Translations under genes and position numbers: made by a program
Notes under the pieces: model-generated
The model's input: only the letters and a program-made list of their open reading frames with translations
Told to the model about the DNA's origin: nothing
Database searches by the model: none
In this document: positions 35,960-47,523 of the stretch, piece by piece
How the letters are laid out: the number at the start of each line of letters is the position of its first letter
Position numbering within the stretch: position 1 is the first letter of the stretch
DNA from: Theristus sp. LFF4_11
Taxonomy: Eukaryota > Nematoda > Chromadorea > Monhysterida > Xyalidae
Assembly: GCA_030248135.1 (NCBI GenBank)
Contig: JASANC010001093.1
Location: 62,001-126,000 of the forward strand
Reading direction: 5' to 3'
DNA length: 64,000 bases

Positions 35960-36205
35960 ATTCAAAAAAGTAATGAAAAAAAAAAGAAAAAAAACACAAA
36001 AAAAACATCGGCAGCTAAAAAACATTAAAAAAAAATATAAAAAGTAAAAAAAATAAAAATAAAAATAAAATAATAAAAAGACAAAACAAAAAAGACAAAA
36101 AAAACAAAAAAAACAGGCAAAACCCAAAAAAAATCAAAAACACAGCAAGACGTGGAAAAGAAAAAAAGGCAAAACAAACAAAAAGCATAGATTTTTGTCG
36201 AACCA
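35960..36205. repeat. A-rich low-complexity stretch
   Basis: About 240 bases of A runs broken by single bases, of type AAAATAAAAATAAAATAAT. It lies between Helitron 4 and the 3' end of the LINE fragment; read on the minus strand it is a T-rich tail, so it is not an ordinary poly(A) tail of that LINE. Confidence 0.7.
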
Positions 36206-36212
36206 GAAATCA

Positions 36213-37040
36213 TCAAAGCACTTCTGAAACAATCTTGCCGAACTTGCTGTCACTAATTTTATTGAGAATATCAGATAACAGTGAGTGATCGTTAACGACA
36301 CGTTTGAAACACGGGGTGGACATTGAAACAACTTGTTGACGTAGACAATTGTATGCAGTTCCAATTGTTACCAGAGCTCCAGAACAAGCACGCTTACTTG
36401 TACGACGTGGAATAACAACAGCACGACTGTGGTTTGTACGTGCGCTTGCACGATAATTGGCCGACGACAAAAGTTTCAAATCAAAACACGAGCCACAACG
36501 ATTAAGAAACTTGTGCAGATACGTCAGACGAAGCACAAAAACTGACTGGTAAAGTGGAACAATTTCGCATTTACCACACAAACTGGCGTAACTGGTATCA
36601 CGATGAAAAATCCCGAGTGAATAAACGTAACGCAAATTTTTGCACTCGTTCAAGCTTGAGACGGTCTTTATCGAAAATTGGATAACAGGCCACCGAACCT
36701 GACAATAGCACTGTTCTGAACAACGATTGATACAAATATCGCATGGTTTGGAGAGGTAACACGGAACTGAATGCTCTACTGAAAGCACCAACAGCACGTT
36801 TGACACTGGAACTGATCCTCGTAGCATGTAAACTGTAATCAAGCCTGTCGTCGAGAATGACACCCAAATACTTGGTACTAGATACTCGGTCAACAGCAGT
36901 ATCAGACACTTTCAGGTCAACTGTCAGGCGTCGTGACGCACTTGTTCGACCAAAAATTATGAGTTTGGTTTTGTTTGGATTGATTTTTAGGTGGAGATTA
37001 TTGATCTGGTCAACAACGGCATTAACGTCATCCTGAATCA
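36213..37040 (-). pseudogene. 5'-truncated non-LTR retrotransposon (LINE), RT C-terminal part
   Basis: Minus-strand text INNLHLKINPNKTKLIIFGR and SSTKYLGVILDDRLDYSLH is the conserved region after the catalytic site in CR1/Jockey-type reverse transcriptases, followed by the cysteine/leucine-rich tail (LFRTVLLSGSVACYPIFDKD). The frame breaks near 36600 (one frame stops at 36598; the text continues in another frame as DTSYASLCGKCEIVPLYQSV). The YxDD catalytic part is missing because a G-tract element begins at about 37042. Confidence 0.75.
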
Positions 37041-37041
37041 C

Positions 37042-38155
37042 GGTGCCCTCCCACCCCCCCCCCACCCGACGGTCTCTGGTGCTCTGGGGGGGGTGTACCC
37101 CAGTACCGTGGGCCCAAAACAATTTTCGAAGGGGGGCATAGTTGTTCTAGGGGGGGCCTGGGGGGGGCCGGCCCCCCCCAAAAAATTTTCGAATCTATCT
37201 CTATCAGACAGGTTTTTTCGGCTCAGCTATTATCTATCTAAAAAAATTTCTCAGCCAGCTATCTATCTGAAAATTTTTGTCTTCGAAGACATAAAATGAG
37301 TCAATTTTTGACCAAAATTGACCATTTTTGCTTGTAATTCTTGAAAATTTTGCTAATTTTACGTAAAATACGCGTTTATACTTGATTTTTAATGTATTTT
37401 TAGCATTATTTTGCTGTTTTTACAGCTTTTTTTAGCGTTTTAGCTATCTATCTATCAAATTTCAAAATTTTGACCGGCCCCCCCCCAAAGTCACATGGCC
37501 CCCCCGCGGCCCCCCCCCCAAAATTTTCCAGCTATCTATCCATCTAGAAAATTTGCTCCAGCTATCTATATCGGCCCCCCCCAACCCCTCGGCTCTGGAA
37601 CAACTATGAAGGGGGGGTATGGTGCCGTGGGGGGGGGGGTGCCGACCAAAAAGTGAGGGGGGGGGGTCCAACCTATGGTAACGTGGGGGGTGCATTTTTT
37701 CAAAATTTTCTGTGGGGGGTCCACCCCCCCCTTACCCCCCCATGATAATTTTTCGCTTAAATTTTGAAGGAAAAACGCTAAATTTTGCTGCAAAATCGTT
37801 GAAATTACAATGAAGATGGTCAAGTTATCATATATTCAGCTTATATTATGGACTTTATAGACAAAACATTATGATTTTCGAAAAAATTTTAGGGTGTACG
37901 GAAAATTTTGGGGGGGGTCTCCGCCAGACAAAATTTCATGGGGGTGTGGGGGTGTCGGCCAAATTTTCGAGGGGGGTCCGATGGGGGGGTGCCCGGTTTT
38001 AGGGGGGGGTGGCACGGTGCCCCCCCCCCACCCCCCCCCACCCGACGGTCTCTACTGGTGCTCTGGGGGGGTGTACCCCCCCCCCAACCCCCCCTCGCCC
38101 ACGGTACTGGTGTACCCCCCACCCCCCCTCGCCCACGGTACTGATTCGGACTCCC
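37042..38155. mobile_element. G-tract element inserted into another copy of itself; TGTACC target duplication
   Basis: The inner copy, 37100-38110, has CCAGTACCGTGGGC ends and is flanked by TGTACC on both sides (37094-37099 and 38111-38116). The outer sequence (37042-37093 and 38117-38150) is the end region of a second copy, finishing GCCCACGGTACTG before ATTCGGACTCCCTGAAAAA, which is the AT-armed element. So three repeats are nested in order. Confidence 0.82.
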
Positions 38156-38439
38156 TGAAAAATTCTGAACAACTTTGTTTTTAAAAAAAACTTTAAAATT
38201 TTTTTTGGGGATTTTTTTTTTGACATCTCTAGGCCAGACTTAGGGTTCGAAAAAAGTGAAAATCCCAATTTTTTTCTTTAAAAAATTTAAAAAAAAATTA
38301 ACTTAACTTAAAAAAATTTTCAAAATGCCGGAGGAAAATCCGATGGTCAACAAAAATAGGTGCATTCGAATAGCGCTTACGCGCAACGCGCTGAATTCGA
38401 ATATGGCACTTCCGCCGCGTAATTCATCATTATTAAAAC

Positions 38440-38625
38440 CAGGGGTCGAGATGGGGGGGTGGGGGGGTACCCCCCAACCAAGTCGACACCCCCCCCCACC
38501 CGGGCAAACCCCCCCCCCCAAATTTTGGTCAAAATACCCCCCCCTCCCAGATTTCGACCTTCCAAACCCCCCCCTACCAAATCCTGACCGTCTGACCACC
38601 CCCCCCCTTTGATTTTGACTTTCGA
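38440..38625. repeat. C-tract repeat with sequencing-like blocks
   Basis: C runs separated by CAAGTCGACAC, CACCCGGGCAAAC, CAAATTTTGGTC and CAGATTTCGACC. The same phrases recur at 54590-54770 (CAACCAAGTCGAC, CACCCGGGC, CAAATTTGGGCGGAC). A different G-tract family from the CCAGTACCGTGGGC one. Confidence 0.6.
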
Positions 38626-39105
38626 TGGAGACATTTTCTCTTGTATATCTCTATATTTCTCTCATTTGTAGGTATCTATATTATATGCATGTTTGTATCT
38701 CAATATATATTGTATGTTTTTTTGTATACGTACCACTTTGTTATACATTTACCACTTTGTACGTCAATGTTTTCAATACTGTACTTCAATATCAAGTCTC
38801 ACCCGTGCAGCGTGTCTCGTTCGTGTAGCTTTCAGATGTCCCGACCCGAACGAAAATCAAAGCAAAATATATGACTAGAGACTAGAGAGAGGCCTTGACT
38901 GGATGCTGTGGTTTCTAGCACTTTTATTCAACAACTTTTGGTCCGACCCAAACCCCCTAGAATTTTCGGTCTCGCTCGGGAACCCACCCCCCCCCAAATG
39001 AAAGAGAACCACCATGCAACAGCTGGATGTAGTTGTCCTTATAAGAAAACGGACAAAAGTCAAAAAACAAGAAAGAGTAACAGCTGCAGACTACAAATCT
39101 ACACA

Positions 39106-39225
39106 CCTGTTCGTCTTCCGAGATGACACTGTCGTTGTCTTCTTCGACTTCGACTCTTTGTCGTTTGGCTGTGACAACGCGTCGTTTGTCAGCAGAATGA
39201 GCGTGTTTGTTGGAACGTCCCATTG
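39106..39225 (-). CDS. Orphan first-exon-like frame, basic then acidic (possible gene fragment)
   Basis: Starts MGRSNKHAHSADKRRV, continues TAKRQRVEVEEDNDSV and ISEDEQ, then meets a consensus donor CAG/GTGTGT. The NLS-like basic run followed by an acidic run is reminiscent of the N-terminus of chromatin proteins such as HP1, but no following exon (for example a chromodomain) is visible downstream on this strand. It could be a captured exon, a truncated gene, or chance. Confidence 0.3.
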
Positions 39226-39454
39226 ATGTCGTCGCGAAAACGAGTGAAAAATCGAAGCAAATGGAGAACGTCACCAGGAAATGCCAATGTAAAACGTCAC
39301 ACCTACAAAAAGAAAAAGGATTGTATCGACAGAGACGAAGTAGGTGGAACCGAACACGTTTCGGGCCCGAGTCACAGACGTGTTCGATTCGTTCGACTAG
39401 TGGCACATCATCAGTGTGATGCTAGCCGAACATTGATGAGCTGAAGAAAACGAA

Positions 39455-40326
39455 TCAGAAAATGGAAAGAGCAAAGGCAACCAATTTTGTAGGTTGGTCA
39501 AGACCAAATTTGAGGAGAACATTGTGATTTGAAGAAGCAAACCGAAAGAAACGGCAGAGTAACCACTCTTTTGCAAAACCTTGATCAATAAGTGTGGAAC
39601 TTAATAGTTTGATATTAAAAGCAAAATCTTTTTTATCAGAACAGACACGAGCAAAGCGAATGGATTGAGCAGAAAAAATGTTGTAGCCAACAGAAGAATG
39701 TGTCATACTATCGGCATGAACATACTTGAGAACTTTGAAGCAAAAATCCCGAGTTTTGTCGTGGATGCCTACCCTCAACCCCCTTTCAACGTTGATTTTG
39801 AGGTCAAGAAAATTGGCCTCGGATTGAACAGAATTAGACAAGTTAAGCGGAATGGAAGGGGGATAGATATCCTTTGCTATGTCCATGAAATTCACACAGT
39901 TCAAAACAAGCAAATCATCAATATATCGACACGCATAGCGAAGTTTGGCAGCATTTTCCTTATTACAACGGTTTGTAAGATACTTGTATTCCAAACCACT
40001 CAAGGTCAAGCAAGCGAGCTTTGGAGCGCTAACTGAGCCCATTGGGATGCCTAATACTTGTCGATAAATACTCCCTGCAAATTTGACATAAGTTTCTCCA
40101 ACTACAAACCTAATCATGTCTTTGATTTCAGAGCTGTCAAACGAAAGCAAACCAGGTAGTTTGCTATCACAATACTGATAGTAGTCAGAATGTTTAGACA
40201 AACATAAATACCTCTTCTTGGAGTTTTTGAAGCAAATGTTGACAATATAGTCTAAGCTATCAAAAATAACTTGATGGGGTAAAGCTGTATAAAGAGTGCT
40301 GAAATCAGCAGAAACAATATTGTCAA
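39455..40326 (-). pseudogene. Reverse transcriptase, catalytic palm and thumb (other side of the insertion)
   Basis: Immediately after the Helitron end the frame reads VSADFSTLYTALPHQV (motif A, Asp present), then GIPMGSVSAPKLACLTL (motif B), then YACRYIDDLLVLN (motif C with the YxDD pair), then LDLKINVERGL. All catalytic aspartates are intact. Removing 40327-50186 leaves both sides in the same frame, with an A and a T at the junction as expected for a Helitron target. Confidence 0.85.
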
Positions 40327-40599
40327 CTAGCCAATTGACCCGTGCCTACGGCACGGTTAGCTGATAATACAATTATTATTTTTGAGTGGATTTTGGCTTT
40401 TTGAACCGTGCTAAAAATGCAGTGCTTTTTGATTTTAAGCTGCTAGTCGTTCCCGTTCAAATGATCAAAAACAATCTTCTGATCCGGAACACAATCTTTA
40501 CTGCATTCCCTATTAAAGTTAAAAACAATCTTTTTTTAATCACCAATGGTTAATTGCTGTTCCCGTTGAAAATATGTAAAGCGGTTTTAAAGTTAGTTG

Positions 40600-40730
40600 A
40601 TAAAAAAAAAAGTTATTTTATAAAAATTGTTTTTTGTGTTATGTTATTTTTTTTTTTTTTTTTGTGGTGGATTTTTAGGGGGAAAAAAAAAATAAAAAGT
40701 GAGTTTTTTTTTTTTTGTGGTTTTTTTTTT

Positions 40731-40771
<41 letters not shown>

Positions 40772-41115
40772 AAAAAAAAAAAAAAAAAAAAAAATTTTTT
40801 TAAAGGAAAAAAAAAAATTGGGTTTGTTTGTGTTGGGTTTGTTGTTTGTTAATTTTTTTTTTGTTGTGGTGTTTTTTTTTTGTTGTGTTGTTTTTATATA
40901 ATTTTTTTTTTTTTTAATTTAAAAATTTTTATTGTTTTTTTGTTTTTGAAAAATTTAAAAAAGGGAAAAAAAATATTGTGGGAAAGGGGGGGTTTGTGGG
41001 TTTGTGTTAAAAAAAATTTTTAATTTTTTTTTTTGGTTGTTTTTTTTTTTTTTTTGGTGTGGTGGGGGGGGGGGGGGAGGGGGGGGGTTTTGAAAAAAAT
41101 TAAAAATAATTAAAA
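40600..41115. other. Homopolymer-dominated junk-like stretch
   Basis: About 500 bases made almost only of A, T and G runs (a T16 run, a 33-base A run, a 15-base G run) with almost no C. It interrupts Helitron sequence on both sides: on the left a minus-strand 3' end, on the right a plus-strand element that lacks its expected TCTATAATACTAAAA start. It looks more like a misread or gap-filled region than biology. Confidence 0.6.
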
Positions 41116-43305
41116 GAAAAAAAAAATGCTTAGCGTGTCAATTTTGGTCGATTTGAATTGGCGCCAAGCTATTCTGAATTTGCCATATATATATCATCAT
41201 CTCTAGCTGCACTCCATTTTTAATGATTATTCATGAGAATTTTTTACTCTCTATGTTCTGTAAAAGTCCTAATCATCATCATTCTTATGCAATGAAAACA
41301 ATCGACCACTTTGATTTGGCTGTTGCTGCTGTTTGCCATCTATTATCTTTCTTATTAAACGGGCCCCAATCAATATGCGTTTGCACGCAAAGATAGAGAA
41401 AATTTTTTATGGCTGTGCGGCAATTTTAAATCACCGAAACTTGACGTATTCTGTCGGCAGATTCGTGCAAAAAAATTGGGGGAAAAGCTAATCAGAATCT
41501 TTCCTCACTAAATAATTTTATTTTATATATTGTATTCGAACTACGTTCGGGCGCGACACATCTTTTCAGCTGTGCGGCTTTTCCACACATCATTCAACAT
41601 TACGCCGCCTCCTTTACACGAAAAGATAGAACTTCAATCGAATTACAATAGCTAACAAGAAGTAATTGATTGTTTCTGAGCAAAAAATAGACTGTAGTTC
41701 CACAAGATATAGATTGCAGCATCAACAAAGATGTGGCCATGATCGACCGCGAAGCAGTGGAACGGTCCACATAAAATCGATCAATTCTTTAACGAGAGTA
41801 ACAGTTGAATGATTCTGATCAGAAGAGGTTTTTTAAATATTTTGGACGGGAATTTTAAACGAAGCAGTTGGGTGTTGCTGATCAAAAATTGTTTTATCAT
41901 ACTTTTAACCGTCATGACAGTAAAATGCAACTCACTAAGAAGCTTAAAAGATTGCTTTTTGAACGGGATAGCTGTTGCTGATCATACAAGATTGTTTTTA
42001 TTATACTGAACAGAAATGACAGCGAAATGCAGCTGACTGAACCAGGTTGCTTTCAATTTTTTTAAATATTTTAAACCGGTATCAGCTGATTGTTGCTGAT
42101 CAAACGACATGTTTTTTTAATTTTTTTTGAACAGGAATAGCAAAGATTGATTTTGATGCTTTGAGCGGGAATGACTGTTAATTGTCGCTCATCATCAAAA
42201 GATTGTTTTTTGATACCTTAAACGGGAATGATTTTTTAATATTTTGAACGGGAATAGCATTTGAGTGTTGCTGATCAAAGATTATTTTATTATACTTTTA
42301 ACGGTCATGACAGTGAAATGAAACTGACTAAAAAGATTGAAAGATTGCTGCTGATTTTGAACGGGATTTCAAAAAGATTTTGAACATGATAGTTGTTGCT
42401 GATCATAATACAAGATTGTTTTTGTTATACTGAAAAGAAATGAAAGCGAAATGCAGCTGACTAAAACAGATTGCTTTTAGTTTTTTTAATATTTTAAACC
42501 GGTATCGGTTGATTATTCCAGATCAAACGACGTTTTTTTTTAATTTTTTTTGATCAGGAATGGTAGTTGAACGACATTTGACGACATGGAAAAGCTAACA
42601 AAACAAGATTGATTTTTGATATTTTGAGGGAATGGCTGTTAATTGTCGCTGATCAAAGAACATTTTTGATACTTTAAACGGGAATGACAGTGGAATACAA
42701 AAAAGAATGAAACTACAATTAAGCGATATTGAAGAAGGTAACAAATCAGAGTTTATCTTGATACTTTAAATGGCAGTTGTTTGTTGCTGATTAAAAAAGA
42801 TTGTTTTTCATATTTTGAATGGCAATGCAGTTATGATTGTGTTGCTACTGTTGCTTGCAGATCAAAGAATATTTACGCTGAATTAAAAAAACAGCGGTTC
42901 TCATCAAAATGATTGGCAAGTTGAAAAATAGTATCTGTGGCTCTGAATGATGCTGAAACAGCATTAACCAAACCACATAGTAATAAGTGATACGGTGACT
43001 AAATCAGGTTACGATTGAATCGACAGCAATAAAATCAGCAAAATCACATACTTGACAAAAAACACTGTTTTCAAAAAACTGAAATGCTATGATTTTCAAA
43101 AAGTAGAAGCATCGACGGATACGAGTTCTTTAAAAATGAACGTTCATTTCTATGGTAAATCAACAACAGTCGGTTGAAGCAGCTCAAAATCAAAATGCAA
43201 TGCATTTTTAGTCGGTGGGGCATAGGTCAAAAAGCGAAAATCCACTCAAAAATAATAATTGTAATTATCAGCTAACCGTGCCGTAGGCACGGGTCAATTT
43301 GCTAG
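41116..43305 (+). mobile_element. Plus-strand Helitron, 5' end missing
   Basis: Near-identical over its length to the next element (43306-45612), from CTTAGCGTGTCAATTTT to the terminal hairpin and CAATTTGCTAG at 43305. Its first about 45 bases are replaced by the homopolymer stretch. Contains many copies of the phrase TTGCTGATCAAA. No coding capacity. Confidence 0.8.
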
Positions 43306-45612
43306 TCTATAATACTAAAACAGGAAGACCGTGTGTCTGTGTGTGTGTCTTAGCGTGTCAATTTTTGTCGATTTGAATTGGCGCCAAGCTATTCTGAATT
43401 TGCCATATATATATCATCATCTCTAGCTGCACTCCATTTTTTATTTAAGAGAATTTTTTACTCTCTATGTTCTGTAAAAGTCCTAATCATCATCATTCTT
43501 ATGCAATGAAAACAATCGACCACTTTGATTTGGCTGTTGCTGCTGTTTGCCATCTATTATCTTTCTTATTAAACGGGCCCCAATCAATATGCGTTTGCAC
43601 GCAAAGATAGAGAAAAAATTTTATGGCTGTGCGGCAATTTGAAATCATCAAAACTTAACGTATTCTATCGGCAGATTCGTGCAAAAAAAATTGAGGAAAA
43701 AGCTAATCAGAATCTTTCCTTACTAAATAATTTTATTTTATATAGTATTCGAACTACGTTCGGGCGCGACACATCTTATCAGCTGTGCGGCTTTTCCACA
43801 CATCATTCAACATTACGCCGCCTCCTTTACACGAAAAGATAGAACTTCAATCGAATTACAAAAGCTAACAAGAAGTAATTGATTGTTTCTGAACAAAAAA
43901 TAGACTGTAGTTCCACAAGATATAGATTGCAGCATCAACAAAGATGTGGCCATGATCGACGGCGAAGCAGTGGAACGGTCGACATAAAATCGATCAATTT
44001 TTTAACGAGAGTAACAGTTGAATGATTCTAATCAGAAGAGGTTTTTTTAAATATTTTGGACGGGAATTTTAAACGAAGCAGTTGGGTGTTGCTGATCAAA
44101 AATTGTTTTATCATACTTTTAACCGTCATGACAGTAAAATGCAACTCACTAAGAAGCTTAAAAAATTGCTTTTTGAACGGGATAGCTGTTGCTGATCATA
44201 CAAGATTGTTTTTATTATACTGAACAGAAATGACAGCGAAATGCAGCTGACTGAACCAGGTTGCTTTCAATTTTTTTTAAATATTTTAAACCGGTATCAG
44301 CTGATTGTTGCTGATCAAACGACATGTTTTTTTAATTTTTTTTGAACAGGAATAGCAAAGATTGATTTTGATGCTTTGAGCGTGAATGACTGTTAATTTT
44401 CGCTCATCATCAAAAGATTGTTTTTTGATACCTTAAACGGGAATGATTTTTTTAATATTTTGAACGGGAATAGCATTTGAGTGTTGCTGATCAAAGATTA
44501 TTTTATTATACTTTTACCGGTCATGACAGTGAAATGAAACTGACTAAAAAGTACGGGAATAGCATTTGAGTGTTGCTGATCAAAGATTATTTTATTATAC
44601 TTTTAACGGTCATGACAGTGAAATGAAACTGACTAAAAAGATTGAAAGATTGCTGCTGATTTTGAACGGGATTTCAAAAAGATTTTGAACATGATAGTTT
44701 TTGCTGATCATAATACAAGATTGTTTTTGTTATACTGAACAGAAATGAAAGCGAAATGCAGCTGACTAAAACAGATTGCTTTTAGTTTTTTTAATATTTT
44801 AAACCGGTATCGGTTGATTATTCCAGATCAAACGACGTTTTTTTTAATTTTTTTTGATCAGGAATGGTAGTTGAACGACATTTGACGACATGGAAAAGCT
44901 AACAAAACAAGATTGATTTTTGATATTTTGAGGGAATGGCTGTTAATTGTCGCTGATCAAAGAACATTTTTGATACTTTAAACGGGAATGACAGTGGAAT
45001 ACAAAAAGAATGAAACTACAATTAAGCGATATTGAAGAAGGTAACAAATCAGAGTTTATCTTGATACTTTAAATGGCAGTTGTTTGTTGCTAATTAAAAA
45101 AGATTGTTTTTCATATTTTGAATGGCAATGCAGTTATGATTGTGTTGCTACTGTTGCTTGCAGATCAAAGAATATTTACGCTGAATTAAAAAAACAGCGG
45201 TTCTCATCAAAATGATGGCAAGTTGAAAAATAGTATCTGTGGCTCTGAATGATGCTGAAACAGCATTAACCAAATCACATAGTAATAAGTGATACGGTGA
45301 CTAAATCAGGTTACGATTGAATCGACAGCAATAAACTCAGCAAAATCACATACTTGACAAAAAACACTGTTTTAAAAAAACTGAAATGCTATGATTTTCA
45401 AAAAGTAGAAGCATCGACGGATACGATGTTCTTTAAAAATGAACGTTCATTTCTATGGTAAATCAACAACAGTCGGTTGAAGCAGCTCAAAATCAAAATG
45501 CAATGCATTTTTAGTCCGGATCGTGGGCATAGGTCAAAAAGCGAAAATCCACTCAAAAATAATAATTGTAGTTATCAGCTAACCGTGCCGTAGGCACGGG
45601 TCAATTTGCTAG
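43306..45612 (+). mobile_element. Plus-strand Helitron, complete
   Basis: Begins TCTATAATACTAAAACAGG directly after the CTAG of the previous copy, ends CACGGGTCAATTTGCTAG, followed by T. It differs from its neighbour mainly by a small internal duplication near 44495-44640 (the TAGCATTTGAGTGTTGCTGA block occurs twice) and scattered changes, so the pair arose by a recent head-to-tail event. Confidence 0.85.
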
Positions 45613-47523
45613 TACGTTGAAATTATCGCTCATAACCATGGAGTATCAATTTGAAAATGAAGCATGGAGTATCAATTTCAATGAAATGTACTTGTTTTGA
45701 ATCCAAAGTGCAACTTGCAATGCCGATGTCGATGTGCGTTTTGCAACCCGATTTTTAAAAACAAAAATGTTCAAACTTTTTTCAAAGACGGTTTTGTTAC
45801 ATCTTTCCCAGTCAATCATCAAGTTTTGATCAGCCACGCTTCTATTTGCCTATGCTGCACTGAACTGTCTCTTTTGACCAAAGAGTATCATGATGACTAC
45901 AGCTATGAAGTGCGACGTTTTGAGAAAACAATCTCAACTGGCATTAATAAAAAAATAGGTTAAGGAAATTGAGATGGAGTTTTCTTAAGTAGCAAAAAAC
46001 GGCGCCAATTCAAATTGCAAAAAAGTGCCACGGACAAATTGTAAATTTAGTAGTAGTAGACTAGCCAATTGACCCGAGCGTATGTGGCTTAATCAATGCC
46101 AAGCCTTTTTGGTGAAGTGGCATTGACTTAGAAAGAAAAAGCAGTAACGTTTACTGAATAATAACCCTGAAGAAAATTTACCTTGTGCTGCCGTGAAGTC
46201 GCCTACAATACAATATTTTTTAATGTATTCAAATAAATAAAAAATGCGAAGTTTAAGTAAAATTGAATTAAAAATATAAAAACTAACGTTTTTTTTCATT
46301 TACCGGTTATAAAAAGCTAATGCTTTTTTGTACCCGTTTACCTAAGCCAAGCCTTTTTTGTAAAGTGAAAAGCGAAGTTTATGATTTTGCTATTTTTACC
46401 CGTTCACCCTAACCTAAGTCAAGCCTTTTTTGTAAGTGAAGTAAGATCGAATAAAAAGTATAAAAATTAATGTTTTTTTCAATTACCCGTTTTAAAAAGC
46501 TGATGCTTCTTTTACCCGTTTACCCTAACATAAGCGAAGCCTTTTTTGCAAAGTGAAAATGCGAAGTTTATAATTTTGCTATTTTTACCTGTTCACCCTA
46601 ACCTAAGTCAAGCCTTTTGTAAGTGAAGTAAGACCGAATAAAAAGTATAAAAATTAACGTTTTTTTCAATTACCCGTTTTAAAAAGCGAATGCTTCTTTT
46701 ACCCGCTTACCCTAACGTAAGCCAAGCCTTTTTTGCAAAGTGAAAATGTGAAGTTTATAATTTTGCTATTTTTGCTTGTTCACCCTAACCTAAGTCAAGC
46801 CTTTTTGTAAGTGACGTAAAAATAAAAATATAAAAAAACAACTTTTTTCAATTACCCGTTTCAAAAAGCTAATGCTTCTTTTACCCGCTTACCCTAACAT
46901 AAGCCAAGCCTTTCTTGCCTTATTTGTATGTATGTCTAGCCCAAGTCTAGCCTTTTTGTATGTGAAGTAAGATTGAATAAAAAACATAAAGATTAACGTT
47001 TTTTCAATTACCCGTTTTAAAAAGCTAATGCTTCTTTTACCCGTTTACCTAAGCCAAGCTTTTTTTGCAAAGTGAAAATGCGAAGTTTATGGTTTATGAC
47101 TTTGCTATTTTTACCCGTTCACCGTAACCGAAGGCAAGCCTTTTTTGTAAGTAAAGTAAAATTGAATAAAAATATAAAATTAAACGTTTTTTTCAAGTAC
47201 CCGTTTTAAAAAGCTAATGCTTGTCTTACCCGTTTACCCTAACATAAACCAAGCCTTTTTTGTAAAGTGAAAATGAATAGAAGAAACAAAAATGTGACGT
47301 TTTTAAGTCTCGTTTTACAGTCATTGGTTCTTTTTACCCGTTTACCCTAACATAACCCAGGCCTTTTGCAAAGTGAAAATGACTGGTAAATACCATTGCG
47401 ACCCAATTAAAAAAAACTAACTTTTTTCAAAGACGGTTTTGTTACATCTTTCGCAGTCGCTCGTCAATTGAATAAAAAACATAAAAATTAACGATTTTTT
47501 TAATTTCCCGTTTCAAAAAGCTA

